From positions 20,886 to 84,885 of the forward strand of contig WHVA01000484.1 in assembly GCA_015179125.1 (NCBI GenBank): a stretch of DNA of 64,000 bases, read 5' to 3'. The translations under genes were made by a program, and so were the position numbers. Every line of letters begins with the position of its first letter. Positions within the stretch are counted from its first letter, which is position 1. The notes under the pieces were generated by a model that saw nothing but the letters and a program-made list of their open reading frames with translations, had not been told where the DNA came from and did not search any database. This document shows positions 43,632 to 54,047 of the stretch, in pieces. The stretch comes from Gautieria morchelliformis (Eukaryota; Basidiomycota; Agaricomycetes; Gomphales; Gomphaceae).

Positions 43632-44416
43632 GTCCTCGAACTGACTAGGGTGGACAGGGATTGTGACACAGAGAGTCTGTGGTGAGGGTCATGCGGCGTA
43701 CTGAGCGGGTTCGCATCCTGTAGGCTAAACCGCTCTAGGATCTTTTGTATGTACTCCCACTGCGAGAACGAGATCGTGTGCAGCGAGTGATCCCGTTTTA
43801 CCTCGATACCTAGGAGCCAGTGCAGGTCTCCTAGGTCCTTGATCTTGAGGACGGACCATAGTTGGTCTTTGAAGCCACGTATGACCCTCCTCGTATTGCC
43901 GGCCATGGTAAGGTCATCGACGTCGACTGCGACGATGATGGTGTCCTGGCCGGAGTATCTGTGGAACACTGCATGCTCCACTTCGCAGTGAGTGAACCTG
44001 AAATGGTACATAAGCCCTGAGAGCATGTCGTACCATTCCCTGCCAGACTGCTTAAGGCCATATATGGCGTGGTTGAGGCGGCATACGTAGTGTTCCTTGC
44101 CTGGGACCTCATATCCCTTGGCTTGACGCATGTACACCATTTCGGTGATCGGAGCGTTGAGGTATGCACCATCGATGTCGGTCTGTTCGAGCTCCCAGTC
44201 ATTTCTGAATGCTATCATGGCGATGGCCGAAAGCTTAGCTGTGGGTGAGAAGGTCTAATTGTAGTCAATTCCCTCGGTCTGGGAAAATCCTTGCGCTATG
44301 AGCCGCGTCTTGTGCGCTACCACTTTACCTTCCGCATCGAACTTGTAGTGGAAGACCAGCCTACTTCCGACAATGTTCGCCCCTTCCGGGGTTCTACCAG
44401 GTCCCACGTCCCTAAG
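43601..44416 (-). pseudogene. Copia reverse transcriptase domain
   Basis: Fragments of one RT domain. In order: VGSRLVFHYKFD-like start near 44390 (frameshift from the integrase frame), a TAG stop after GIDYN near 44257, then QTDIDGAYLNAPI, YGLKQSGREWY and the catalytic DVDDLTMAG (the YVDD-equivalent) near 43920, LKIKDLGDLHWLLGIEV and PLSTPHD. The end is frameshifted into the RNase H frame near 43640. Confidence 0.85.
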
Positions 44417-45588
44417 CTTGCGTGCTGGTCCAGTTCACGTCTTACTGACATGTCCCATTGGGGCCAGTCATCGCGTGAGCATGCGTCCTTCAAGTTCGTG
44501 GAATCGACCCCCGCCTCGCGCGTGGCTGCTGCCGTCGATGCCTCGACAAGTCGGGGCGTCCCCCCCTCGGTCGCGATCTCGTACCCTGGCTCCTCCTCTA
44601 GCTCTTCTAGTGCCGCCATAGCCGAGTTCTCGGTGGGCAGGGGTAACCCTCGAGGGTATACCGGTGCGTTCACACGTCCCGTGCTGCTGCCGGTCCCCTC
44701 GGCGATCCCACGGACGTACGCGGATGGTTTCCACGTACGGTGGCCCCTACCCTGCAGCTGCTCTGCTGGAGGGTCCGGAGCTTCGATTCCTGCCAATGGG
44801 TCGATTCTGGCAGGGTCGTCTGGTGTTGGTGGGGCGGCTGTGGGTGCGTTGGGGTACTCGCCGCTGGCGCCTTGGCTGTCATGTGTAGTGGACTCCCCCT
44901 CAGCCTGGGCATCAGTGGTGATAACAACCGGCCCGTCGAACGTCACGTTGCGCTCCACCGTGATGTGGCGTTTTCCGGGCCAGTAGACCCTGTGCCCCTT
45001 ACTCTCGTTGCTATAGCCCGCCCACCTTCCCTCCTCCGCCCTAGGCTCCAACTTTCCCCAGTCCTCCTTGAGGGTGAAGACCCTGGTTCCCCACTCCAGG
45101 AGTTCGCTGAGATCGGGCCTCGCGCTGTGCACGACCTCATATGGGGTTTTCCGGTCGAGTGCATGCGTAGAGGTCCTATTTTTCAGCCAGACCACGTGCT
45201 GGATGGACTCCGTCCACAGGAACTTTGGTAGCGCAGCGGAGATGTGCATCGCCCATGCGTGCTCAAGCAGCGTCCAGTTCAGACGCTCAGACACACTGTT
45301 CTCTTCCGGCGTGTCGTGCACGGTGAGGCTTCTCACTGTACCCTTTGACTTCAGGTGGGTTGTGAACTTGTCAGAGAGGTACTCACCCCCGCGGTCGGTT
45401 TGCAGCCGTTTGACCTTAGCGTTGTGCTGGGTCTCCACCCAGGCCTCATATTGCCAGTAGCGACCAAAGGTGTCGCTCTTCCTTGCTATGGTCTCCAGGT
45501 AGGTCCACCTACTATAATCGTCGGTGAAGCTTACAAAATACTCCTTCCCAATGTAGCTCTGGGGGTTCGCGGGCCCCCATACGTCCAA
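44317..45588 (-). pseudogene. Copia integrase core and linker
   Basis: DDE integrase: first Asp in MDVWGP, second in QTDRGGEYLSDKF, Glu in TPEENSVSERLN. A long acidic, Ser/Thr/Pro-rich linker leads to the start of RT (WDMSVRRELDQH). It is in the same frame as the gag-protease part but separated from it by a TAG at 45634-45636, just after the HHCC zinc region. Confidence 0.88.
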
Positions 45589-45633
45589 GTGGATCTTTTC
45601 GCCGAAGGAGGTGGCATGTGGTCCCTCCCGCTT

Positions 45634-47174
45634 CTACGGGACGGGCTTGCGTGTAGGCTTGGCCTGCGCACATGCAGAGCAAAAACCGGGCTGGCTCGAC
45701 ATATCGACGTCAAGCCCAGTTATAGTGCCGTCCTGGACTAGCTTCCAGGCAGCTTGGGGGGAAATGTGCCCCATCTGGTGGTGCAGGTCATCCAGCGTAA
45801 GTGGCTTTCGCCGCATGTTCGCCGCAGCCGCTGTTGACCCGTGTTCGACCTTGTAGAGCCCATTCGAGAGTGGAACCTGCCCAAGCAGTGTTCCTTGTGC
45901 GTCTTGAATCAGGGACTTCTGGTCCTTCAGCAGGACCGAAAAACCGGCCGCATCGCAGCGCGTTAGGGAGATTAAGGTGAAGGCGAGGTCGGGACAGTAT
46001 AGCACATTTTTTAGGGTGACGTGCGTGCTTGTCTTGCCGTTGGGTATACTAATCTTCATATTCCCGATGCCTGTAGCTTGGAAAACAGTCTTGTCCGCGG
46101 CGTTGATCGTGCGTGGCGCGATTTCTTGAAAGGTGAGGAAGCGGTGCCTGCTTGGCGACATCTGCCCTGACGCGCCTGAGTCGTAGACATCGACTTCTCG
46201 TCCTGTCAGCATACTCGTTCCCAGTGTGAGGGTAGTCCCAGCGAATGTTGTGGTGAATGCAAACTCCTTGTTCTCCGTCGCCACATTCGCTGACCCGCCT
46301 CTTTTCTTATCCTCGTCCTTTTTATCCTTCTTCTTAGCTTTAGAGCGGCAATCTGCCTTTATGTGGCCCTTTTTGCCACACTTCCAGCACTCCAGGTCGG
46401 TCTTTGTGGTGCTGGATGAGCTGCCGCGTGTCTGGGGCTTCCCATGGGCTTTAGCTGCGACGAGCGCATTCTCGCTCACCTTAAGTTGGCGCTCCTCGAT
46501 TGTAAGTTGTTTGAACTTGTCGATCAGCGTGCTAACCACCTGGTCAGGCTCCAGCGTGGCCTTCGCGTGCGCTGCGGACATGGTTATTGCGTTGATGAGT
46601 GGGCGGTATGACTTGGGGAGTGAGCCGAGGATGATAGTGACCAGATCATTGTTGGTGAGTCCAGCGTTCATTCCCGCGAGTTGCTCTTGCATTTTCATGA
46701 TAGACTCCAGGTGCGTGCAAACGTTTGACTCGTCTTCGCACTTCAATTCGTACATGCGACGCCGCATGTCGACCTTAATGGTAAGCGCTTTTGACTTGTG
46801 CTTGATGCACACAGCCTCCCAGACCTCCTTCGCGGTGCTTAGGTTCCGGACTTCGATAAGGACACTGTCCGGGACCATGGTGAAGATCTGGGCCATTATC
46901 GTGGCCTCATGTTGGTTGAAGTTGTCCCATCGCTTTTCTAACGCATCCATCTCCTCCTCCTCCTTGTCCGACAATATGTGACTGCCCGGATACGTAGGGA
47001 TCGGGGGGGAACCCTGGCTGTCCCTTCCAGGTGCCACTTTGTTCCCCGGGTCGACACCAGTGTGACTAACGTGTGACTCTTCCAGGTGACCCAGTTAGAG
47101 CCGTCTCGGGCGAGCTTCGGGACGGCGAATACCTTTGAGGTGGAGGTGGATGTAACGGGCTCTGCGGGGCCCAT
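45634..47174 (-). pseudogene. Copia gag and protease
   Basis: Gag starts at ATG 47174, which lies inside the primer-binding site, and reads MGPAEPVTSTSTSK and KLARDGSNWVTWKSH. A frameshift at a run of seven G (+ strand) near 47002 moves to the frame PIPTYPGSHILSDKEEEEMDAL. A UBN2 gag domain follows, then the zinc knuckle CWKCGKKGHIKADC, the aspartic protease motif VYDSGASGQMSP and the integrase HHCC region (HHQMGHIS, FCSACAQAK). It ends at TAG 45634-45636. Confidence 0.88.
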
Positions 47175-47178
47175 AACC
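47164..47178 (-). promoter_or_regulatory. Copia primer-binding site (anticodon-arm type)
   Basis: GGTTATGGGCCCCGC directly after the 5' LTR, identical to the site in the gag-only element at 23470-23484. Its ATG is the gag start codon. Confidence 0.8.
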
Positions 47179-47439
47179 TGTAGATAGATGTACGCGCAGT
47201 AGTCTAAAGTATGAGAACTATACACAATGATGAGCATGCTGTAGCCTCGAGCATAATACGATCGTACCTCAGTGAATGGGTGCTTCACTGAGGTACACCT
47301 AACTATGGGTCTGATCTATATACTTGCTTCGGTCATTAAAGACCGAAGCTATTATCATCCTTCCTACTCTGATTGTCCGGTCGCGCTGTGCGCGACCCTG
47401 CTGCGTTCTACGCTTACCCGTCATATCCTAACTCCAACA
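47179..47439 (-). repeat. Copia 5' LTR
   Basis: 261 bp with TG...CA ends. It differs from the 3' LTR by scattered substitutions besides the 58-bp length difference. Confidence 0.9.
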
Positions 47440-47690
47440 ATAACATGGGGATGTGCTGGGCTGAAAATGCAGCCACATCAACCAGCATGTCATGGCTTGC
47501 TTGTTGCAAGCCAGTGTCTCAGACAGGCCTAAACAGGCCTGCATCATTCCTGAGGAGCGGTGTGTTCCAACACCTGCAGCCTCCCTGCCCAGCGCCATCT
47601 GGATGGCCACCTGAGACCAAACAGCCTCAGGCAATGGGAAGCTTAGAAAAGCCCAGCTTCCCACCATGAAATACATTCTCTCAATGTGTT
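47440..47690 (+). pseudogene. Ty3/Gypsy gag fragment, right part
   Basis: Begins at the right edge of the Copia element and reads NMGMCWAENAATSTS and KPVSQTGLNRPASFL, Ser/Pro/Thr-rich sequence of the kind that follows the gag domain. It is read here as the continuation of the fragment ending at 42633. The join is inferred from position and composition only. Confidence 0.45.
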
Positions 47691-48230
47691 CATGGCATAC
47701 AGACCATGAACCCAAGCAAGTGCCTAAGGCAACCAAATCGCCAAGGGTAAATTGACAATTATCTCCTTCTTCTGCCCAAACCTGATCAGCTCTGAAGCTG
47801 GGTATTCCCCTCCATCCCATTCCAACATATCAAGGCCATACTGTAAATATGCATATTTACCTGTATTTCCATGAGGCAATACATAATACTTGGTAGCTTA
47901 TATAGCGCCAGTGGGTCCTCATGGACCCACCGTATAGTTCTTGCATAGGAACCCTCTGGGATTCCCCAGCTTAACCTTACTTGTACCTGTCACTATGTCA
48001 TATTAGAATGACCACAGATTGGTCAAGTTCTATTGCCTTGTGATAACACAAGTAATAAGCCACACCTCTTACACTTTTTTGAACTTCTAGCAACTGTTTG
48101 CCCAGCAAACAGTTGAAGAGTGGTTCCTGCAGCATCTTGGACAAGATCACTGTGCTGACGATTAGAAAATCATCAGAAAACGAACATAGTACATCATACT
48201 ACATTTGACTGTGTGCCTGCAATGTACCCG
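47691..48230. other. Unassigned segment
   Basis: Mixed-composition DNA with no supported gene. It may be the leader of the second Gypsy gag copy. Confidence 0.3.
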
Positions 48231-49877
48231 CCCAGTCGAACGACGCGATCAAGTAGTTCATGCAACAAAACCCTGGTGCAGCCTAGTGACACCATGGCTG
48301 ACGCTACCTTAGGCTCAGAGCCCAAGGAAGTAGAAGACCGCAAAGTCATAGACCTCACCGCACCTGTCCTAGCACCAAAGGACGTAGACACCTTCGACCA
48401 CGTGTAACCGAGCATTTACTAGCGCCGCTCCACTCCTATATGTAACCCGGGCACCCCTGCCTGGCTCCACTGCGTCTCCTCCAGACGCAAGTGATTAGTC
48501 CCCCCACACAGATGTATATACACCTCACTGATAATACGGATTGACTCAAGCATATCCATTATATCCAACACGTATAACTGCTGTTCCTCCAAAGGAACAA
48601 TGTCAAAATGATGAGCACCTGACGAGAGTCAGGACTCGGAATACTCGAGCTCGAGTTGAAAGAGCTCAAGGACAAACACCGTTGATGAAACAATGGTAAC
48701 AGTGTGGCTGAATAACCAGCTGCACGAAGAAACCCAGTGAATTGGACACACCGATGTGAGGAACGAGCAGATAGGCTGTGAGCTGGCAAACATGGCAGAT
48801 GGAATTGCCGGCATAGTCATGACGGCACATGTACTAGCAAAGTCGCTCACGGGTCTATGGGCCTTGCTGACTGAGTCCCACATGGACGTGCGCCAGAGCA
48901 ATACAGAGACTGCCGGCATGAGAGTGACACTACAGGCTCTTGAGGACAAGAACGAATGCTGCCGCCATCAAGGCTCACACCGAGAGACAGACAGTGGGCA
49001 CGAAACCACAGCTGAGGAGCAGTGTCAGGCACACAACCGGCGATGAATGCCGCCGTGGACCATCCCATCCATGCAGGATGTATGCTTCAGAAATGAACTG
49101 AGGAACCAAGGGGCCTACACGGCCCCAGTGAAGGATGGCAAAACCATCCAACAGGCGATCCACGAGCAGGTGGCCTTGGAGATTGACTCCGAAGACACAG
49201 CCATGAGCCTGGAGCTTGAGGTAGAACACTGGCAACAGAAAGAGGTGCAAGCCACCCGTTGCCATATGCGTGCCCTGGAGCTGTGAAAGCAGCATGCCAA
49301 AGAGGTGGTGAATCGAGCACAGACCACCCAGCTGCCGAATGAACAACAAGAATGTGTTGTTCAGGAAGCCAGACAGGCACATGCCGCTCTTTCAAGCAGA
49401 CTACGGGTCCCAAACACAGGGTTGACGGGGGATACCAGACATCAATCCCCATGCAGCAGTGAGCAGAGAGATACTGCCATGCCATGCGCAGCTATGCAGC
49501 TGTGCGAAAGGTCCGTTGCCTTGACTGAAGGCCAAGGCATCCCAGACCAGGTTGAATGCCGGCAGGAGCCATATGATGGCATCACACAGATGATCCATGT
49601 AGTGCTTGGGGATGCCGTGGACACAGACCCAGAAAAGTGCATGCTTGCAAAGGCTGGCATAAAGCTGGCGCACCCTGAGCCATATGCCCGAGGTTCGGAC
49701 CTCGAAGAATTCGAGGGATTTGTAGCTGGCATCTTGAGATGGCTCAAGATGAACTGCCCATTAGGGCCAACCACTGTGCAGATGCAGGTGGATTACCTGG
49801 GCACTCGCCTAACAGGCGAGGCCCAAGAATGGTTTGTCCAAAACATTGAATGTTTCGATCATCAGGTCTGTGAATGG
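48230..49877 (+). pseudogene. Ty3/Gypsy gag, second copy, 5' part
   Basis: Pieces of a gag polyprotein in several frames: a short N-terminal open frame with ATLGSEPKEVEDRKVIDL (from ATG 48291), a helical region with NMADGIAGIV, LEDKNECC (48756-49046), then EVEHWQQKEVQATR and finally the gag domain AHPEPYARGSDLEEFEGF, LRWLKMNCPLG, DYLGTRLTGEAQEWF. Stops and frameshifts separate the pieces. It is interrupted at AATGG (49873-49877) by an LTR; 50865-50989 continues WTLEMTMQGLQKRFMHTL. Confidence 0.7.
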
Positions 49878-50859
49878 TGTTAGCAACTTGGGGTTATGGC
49901 AGGGAAGGTTCAGTAGAGTTCTTAGAAAGCTAGAATCAAATGTACTCTCTCAGTGAATTTATTGTCACTGATATATTAATACAATACCTAGAATCAAATG
50001 TACTACATGATTTTCACTCAACATGTTATGAAAATACAAAGAATACTACTCGCCTCTCTCAATGAATTTATTGTCACTGGGAGAGGAGTATTATTCTGTC
50101 TCAGACTGCATATACCTGCACCCGGCCCTTTAGCGCCCAAGGGCTGGATTGGACAAAGCTCGCCGATGTCCAGGGTCTATGACACGAGTCATGTGACTCC
50201 AGCCACTCGTGCCCACTGTCCACCCATTGTCCGCTGTCCACTCTTCGTCCACTGTCCACGCTCCATCCACAGTCCACTCGCATCAAAGCTTGCATAGCCT
50301 ATGTCCTATTGTCCACACTCCCTCCTAGTATAAATGTTCCAGCTCCTCTTCCCCCTTTCCCTTGCGTCCTTCTCACACACATCGCGCTCGATAGGTACTT
50401 TCAGTTACTTCTCAGTATGAACGTCCTTCTCACACACATCACGCTCGATAGCCATTAAGGCTTCGAGCTCAATCTCTTTTTGCACCCGCCCTGTCCACTT
50501 CCCACTTCTTGTTGAATTGCTATTTTGTATTTATGCTTGCGCCGGCTTGAGCACGGCCCGGTTCCTGGTCGCGCAGAGAGCGCTGGCATCGCAATCTACC
50601 TTGTTGCTAGCCCAGTGTCACACTCGAGTGAGCATAGATCGCGCGTCGAAGTCATTTCAAACTCCGCTGGGTGCAGCCGCCTGTGAAAATAGGAATAACA
50701 GAATGAAATGGAGAGGTAGGGAGTGACTGGAAAATTTCGAAAATAAGTAGAGAAGTGAATGCATGGTACAAGAACAATATGAGAAGAGATTGAAACACCA
50801 TACAATAAATCGAACATATTATGCTTGATTTTGGTGCAGGAGCATAAATGCACCCAACA
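49878..50859. mobile_element. Solo LTR (982 bp) in the Gypsy gag
   Basis: TGTTAGCAAC to CACCCAACA with perfect 5-bp duplication AATGG on both sides (49873-49877, 50860-50864). The gag reading resumes exactly after it. Inside are a TATA box (AGTATAAATG near 50326), a repeated CCTTCTCACACACATC motif (about 50367 and 50428), and CTGTCCAC repeats near 50215-50275. No internal coding region. The orientation suggested by the TATA box is +. Confidence 0.8.
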
Positions 50860-50864
50860 AATGG

Positions 50865-50989
50865 ACCTTGGAAATGACAATGCAAGGGTTGCAGAAAAGA
50901 TTCATGCACACCCTAACATATCACCACACGTCGGATAAGTTCGATACGGTTGTGCAAGGCATGAAAACTGTTCAGGAGATGCTGAACGC
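50865..50989 (+). pseudogene. Ty3/Gypsy gag, second copy, 3' piece
   Basis: Encodes WTLEMTMQGLQKRFMHTL, KFDTVVQGMKTVQEMLN, matching 42320-42450. It is cut off at 50990, where unrelated sequence leading into a transposase gene starts. Confidence 0.75.
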
Positions 50990-50999
50990 TATCATTACT

Positions 51000-53620
51000 T
51001 TCCTTGTGATTCTGCTGATATATTTTCTTGTTTGAACAGGTAAACATTAAGATGCTGCATTTGGATGACAAGCATATTGAAGAAATTCAACAACATTATG
51101 AGATGAACGCACATTTCTCTGAACCATATTCCAACAATGTAAAATCTCAGCAAGCCACCTGGCATGTCCTGGGTGAACAGAAGCTTGATTTATGCAACTT
51201 AGCTGATCTTGGAAATGGTTGGAGTATATGGTGGACCACTCATGGAGGTACAGGAGCTAAGGAGTACACTTGCCATCTATTACAGTGGTAGGGAATAATG
51301 CAATTCTTCATTCATTATAGACACCCTTATATTACTTCCATTTGATGCAAAAGTCAGTCTGGTATGAGCACGGATGTGCACAAGGCTAAATGTGACCAAC
51401 AACTCAAAACGAAGGGGCTGGACAAATGAAAAGAAATGGCAACGAAAAGCTCCATATGATTTTACAGAATGTCTAGCTCATTTGGATCTCACATATCTCC
51501 TGTCCAATATCCATATACAACAGATCACTGGCATTTGTTTCACAATGATGGTTGCAGCCAGGGTTTAATGGAGTGACTTCCACCTGTTCCATTGCATGAA
51601 CATGTGTGGCAAGTAGCATTACAACAGTTGAATCATGGCGCAAGGTGAGTAGTTTTTTCCTTTGTGATTTCACAAGTCCACATGCTGATGTCTCTGTTAT
51701 AGCACCACAGCTATACAGACTCACAATCAAGACCTGTGCCATGCTAAGCTATACAGTTGGAAGTCTACCTTCGGTATTGATGAGGCGAAGTTGGGAGTCC
51801 CACTGGCTTTTTTCTGTTTTCGGCACCCGCTGGCAGTAAAGCCACACATGCAGGGTATGACATCCAGATTTTGGTGGACCTCTTGTTATTATGGCGAGAC
51901 TCTCTGGGTACACAAAATGGGATGGCCTTTGCACCCTCTGTTGCTATAACGGACACTGACACAAAGGAGTGAGGTGCGCTGATCCAGGTGTGGCCCAAGA
52001 TCTGGCTCATCCTATGTAAATTTCATATTTGGCAATGCTGGTCAAACCATCGGAAGAAGATTCTTCACATGGGAAATACACCAAACTTTCCAAAACAGAA
52101 AGTCAAAGCCCGACTTCATGCTCTTGAAGAAGAGTAAGTAATTGCATTATCATTGGTGGTGAAACAGAACATAATATTCTGCTCATCTTTACAGACTTCT
52201 TCTATCAGTTGAACACAATACTGCACAGGGCCTCATATCCCAAGAGGTACAGGTTCTCTGCAAGTTGAAGAAGTTGCCGGAGATGGTTGTAGCAGCAAAT
52301 GCAGGACTGAGTTACCTCAAGTACTTAACAGATACATGGATGCCTGAACCCCTGTGGTTTGGTTGGTCTCAGTGAGGACCTACACAGGCATCAATTATAC
52401 TCAATGTCCCAATTGAGGGTGTCATACCAACAACAAATCATCTCGAGTCATTCAATGGCCTCCTCAAACGAAAACACATACATCGTTGGCAGTGTGCAGG
52501 CAGACACCTGCACGTGGATCTTTTGGTTTACTTGCTCATTTTGCAGATTTTGCCTAATATATTCCATCACCGAAGGGCACAGCATGAGTATTATACATGG
52601 CTTTCCAAACGGTTCCAAGAACATTCCAGAGGGGTGGATTTCGTTGCCCGATGACATACCCTAGCATCTGAGCCAAGGCCCTCGCAATTGCCGGCGATCC
52701 CAGTCACCTGGTGGTCATCTGACAATGAGGCTGTGCATATCAAGGAAGCCAAGCACATGGCATCATATGACTGAGTGTCGCAGGTACATTGGATAGATGG
52801 TTATACCATTTCTGGCACCTGTGCCAGCAGCACTGCCAATGTTTGTTAGCCTGGGCAAAAACACCACAACTTACGGATCTCAGTGTATGGGTGGGCTTGC
52901 TGCCAATTCCTTAACTTCAACCATAACCATGGTGCCTGCAAACATCTGTGGGCTTTACACCTTGTGCTCACCATGCAATTTACCTTGGGAATGCTTGCAC
53001 CATCATACCACTCATTTCATTACCCTGCCAAGGAAAATGAGGCGGAGATATATGGACAATGCTTTAGGACATAGCAAACTGCAGCAAATCACATTGCTTC
53101 CCTTCCAGAACCTTCGCACAGATCACCTGGTGTCCCCTCGCAGGTTGCTATATCCAACCAGGCTAATGCATGGTTGATGCACACAATGGAGGATGATGAC
53201 ACTGGACTGTGTGATGTTACATTGTGCGATGATATTGGATCCATGTCCGGGTCAGATGGTGAAGATAATGACCAAAGCTTTATCAACCTGGTGGGTGTAG
53301 ATGCCACTGTGTATAGCCAGTATTTCTGAATCACTGTCTTTAGACATCTAACCTTCATTCTTGTGGGATCGAGCACCAGATTCTTGACAACTAATGCACT
53401 TCACTTGGACCAGTCTCCCACAGATGCATGGTGTTGTTTCTCTTTTGGATGACGCAAATGCTCAATCTGCGCCGTCACTCACAGCAAATCAGTTTGCTGA
53501 TCTGTCAGAACTGGAGGGTGTCTGTTCAAAGGTGGCGATGGGTTTAAGGCAAATGACCGGTCGGTCCACCATACCTACTTCACCAACACTCTCTAGCAGC
53601 ATAAGTATGTCCTGTTGAGT
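51000..53620 (+). pseudogene. MULE-like transposase pseudogene
   Basis: Spliced transposase remnant of a type common in Agaricomycetes and usually assigned to the MULE domain. An early exon after TTTGAACAG encodes KMLHLDDKHIEEIQQHYE and WSIWWTTHGGTGAKEYTCHLL. A middle part encodes LGVPLAFF, then, one base out of frame (near 51815), HAGYDIQILVDLLLLWRD, AFAPSVAITDTDTKE (candidate catalytic Asp) and LCKFHIWQCWSNHRKKIL. A later part encodes LLLSVEHNTAQGLISQEV and PTTNHLESFNGLLKRKH (candidate Glu). TGA stops at 51970-51972 and near 52373 sit where Arg CGA is plausible. Terminal inverted repeats were not found. A Gypsy gag precedes it; the foldback element follows. Confidence 0.7.
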
Positions 53621-53667
53621 GATGATGGTATTGATACTTACATGGTTCCACCCACTAACACTGCAGG

Positions 53668-54047
53668 ATATAAAAGTTTTCTTGTCTGAAAAACTGTTGA
53701 AAAACTGTAAAAGATTTTCCAAATATTTTTAGTGTTTTTTATGTAAAAAAAGCTAGAATAAAATTTTGTGGTTTTATTAGAATTTGTTGGGCAAGAAAAT
53801 TGTAAAAAAATTCAAAGTTTTTTTCAGGGTTTTTTATGGGTTTCTTTGTGTTTTCACAAAGAAACTTATAAAAAGACATAAAAAACCCTGCAAACAACTT
53901 TAAACTTTTTTACAATTTTCTTGCTCAACAAATTCTGACAAAACACAAAATTTTGTTAAAGTTTTTTTTACATTAAAAACACTAAAAAAAATTGGAATAT
54001 CTTTACAGTTCTTTGAACAGTTTTTCAGACCAGAAAATTTTTATATG
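53668..54047. mobile_element. Long foldback element
   Basis: About 380 bp forming one near-complete inverted repeat centred on TTTGTGTTTTCACAAAG (about 53849-53866). The arms match over about 180 bp with scattered mismatches and small gaps. Ends read GATATAAAAGTTTTC and, inverted, GCATATAAAAATTTTC. Strongly A/T-rich and noncoding. A MITE of foldback type; superfamily not assigned. Confidence 0.85.

Larger units (their letters stand above)
42634..47439 (-). mobile_element. Degenerate full-length Copia LTR retrotransposon
   Basis: A 4.8 kb element on the minus strand. 5' LTR 47179-47439 (261 bp) and 3' LTR 42634-42952 (319 bp), both TGTTGGAGTT to CTATCTACA. The order is gag, protease, integrase, RT, RNase H, as in Copia. 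Primer site GGTTATGGGCCCCGC at 47178-47164 and purine tract TTAAGGGGGG next to the 3' LTR. Flanks ATATC and ATAAC form a 4-of-5 duplication. Several frameshifts and stops make it non-autonomous now. Confidence 0.93.

Noticed and set aside
44291..44986. Plus-strand open frame of 231 codons and others opposite the Copia element
   Set aside because: Antisense to the integrase/linker coding region, with no independent motif.
46226..46981. 251-codon plus-strand frame opposite Copia gag
   Set aside because: Antisense shadow of the UBN2/zinc-knuckle gag.
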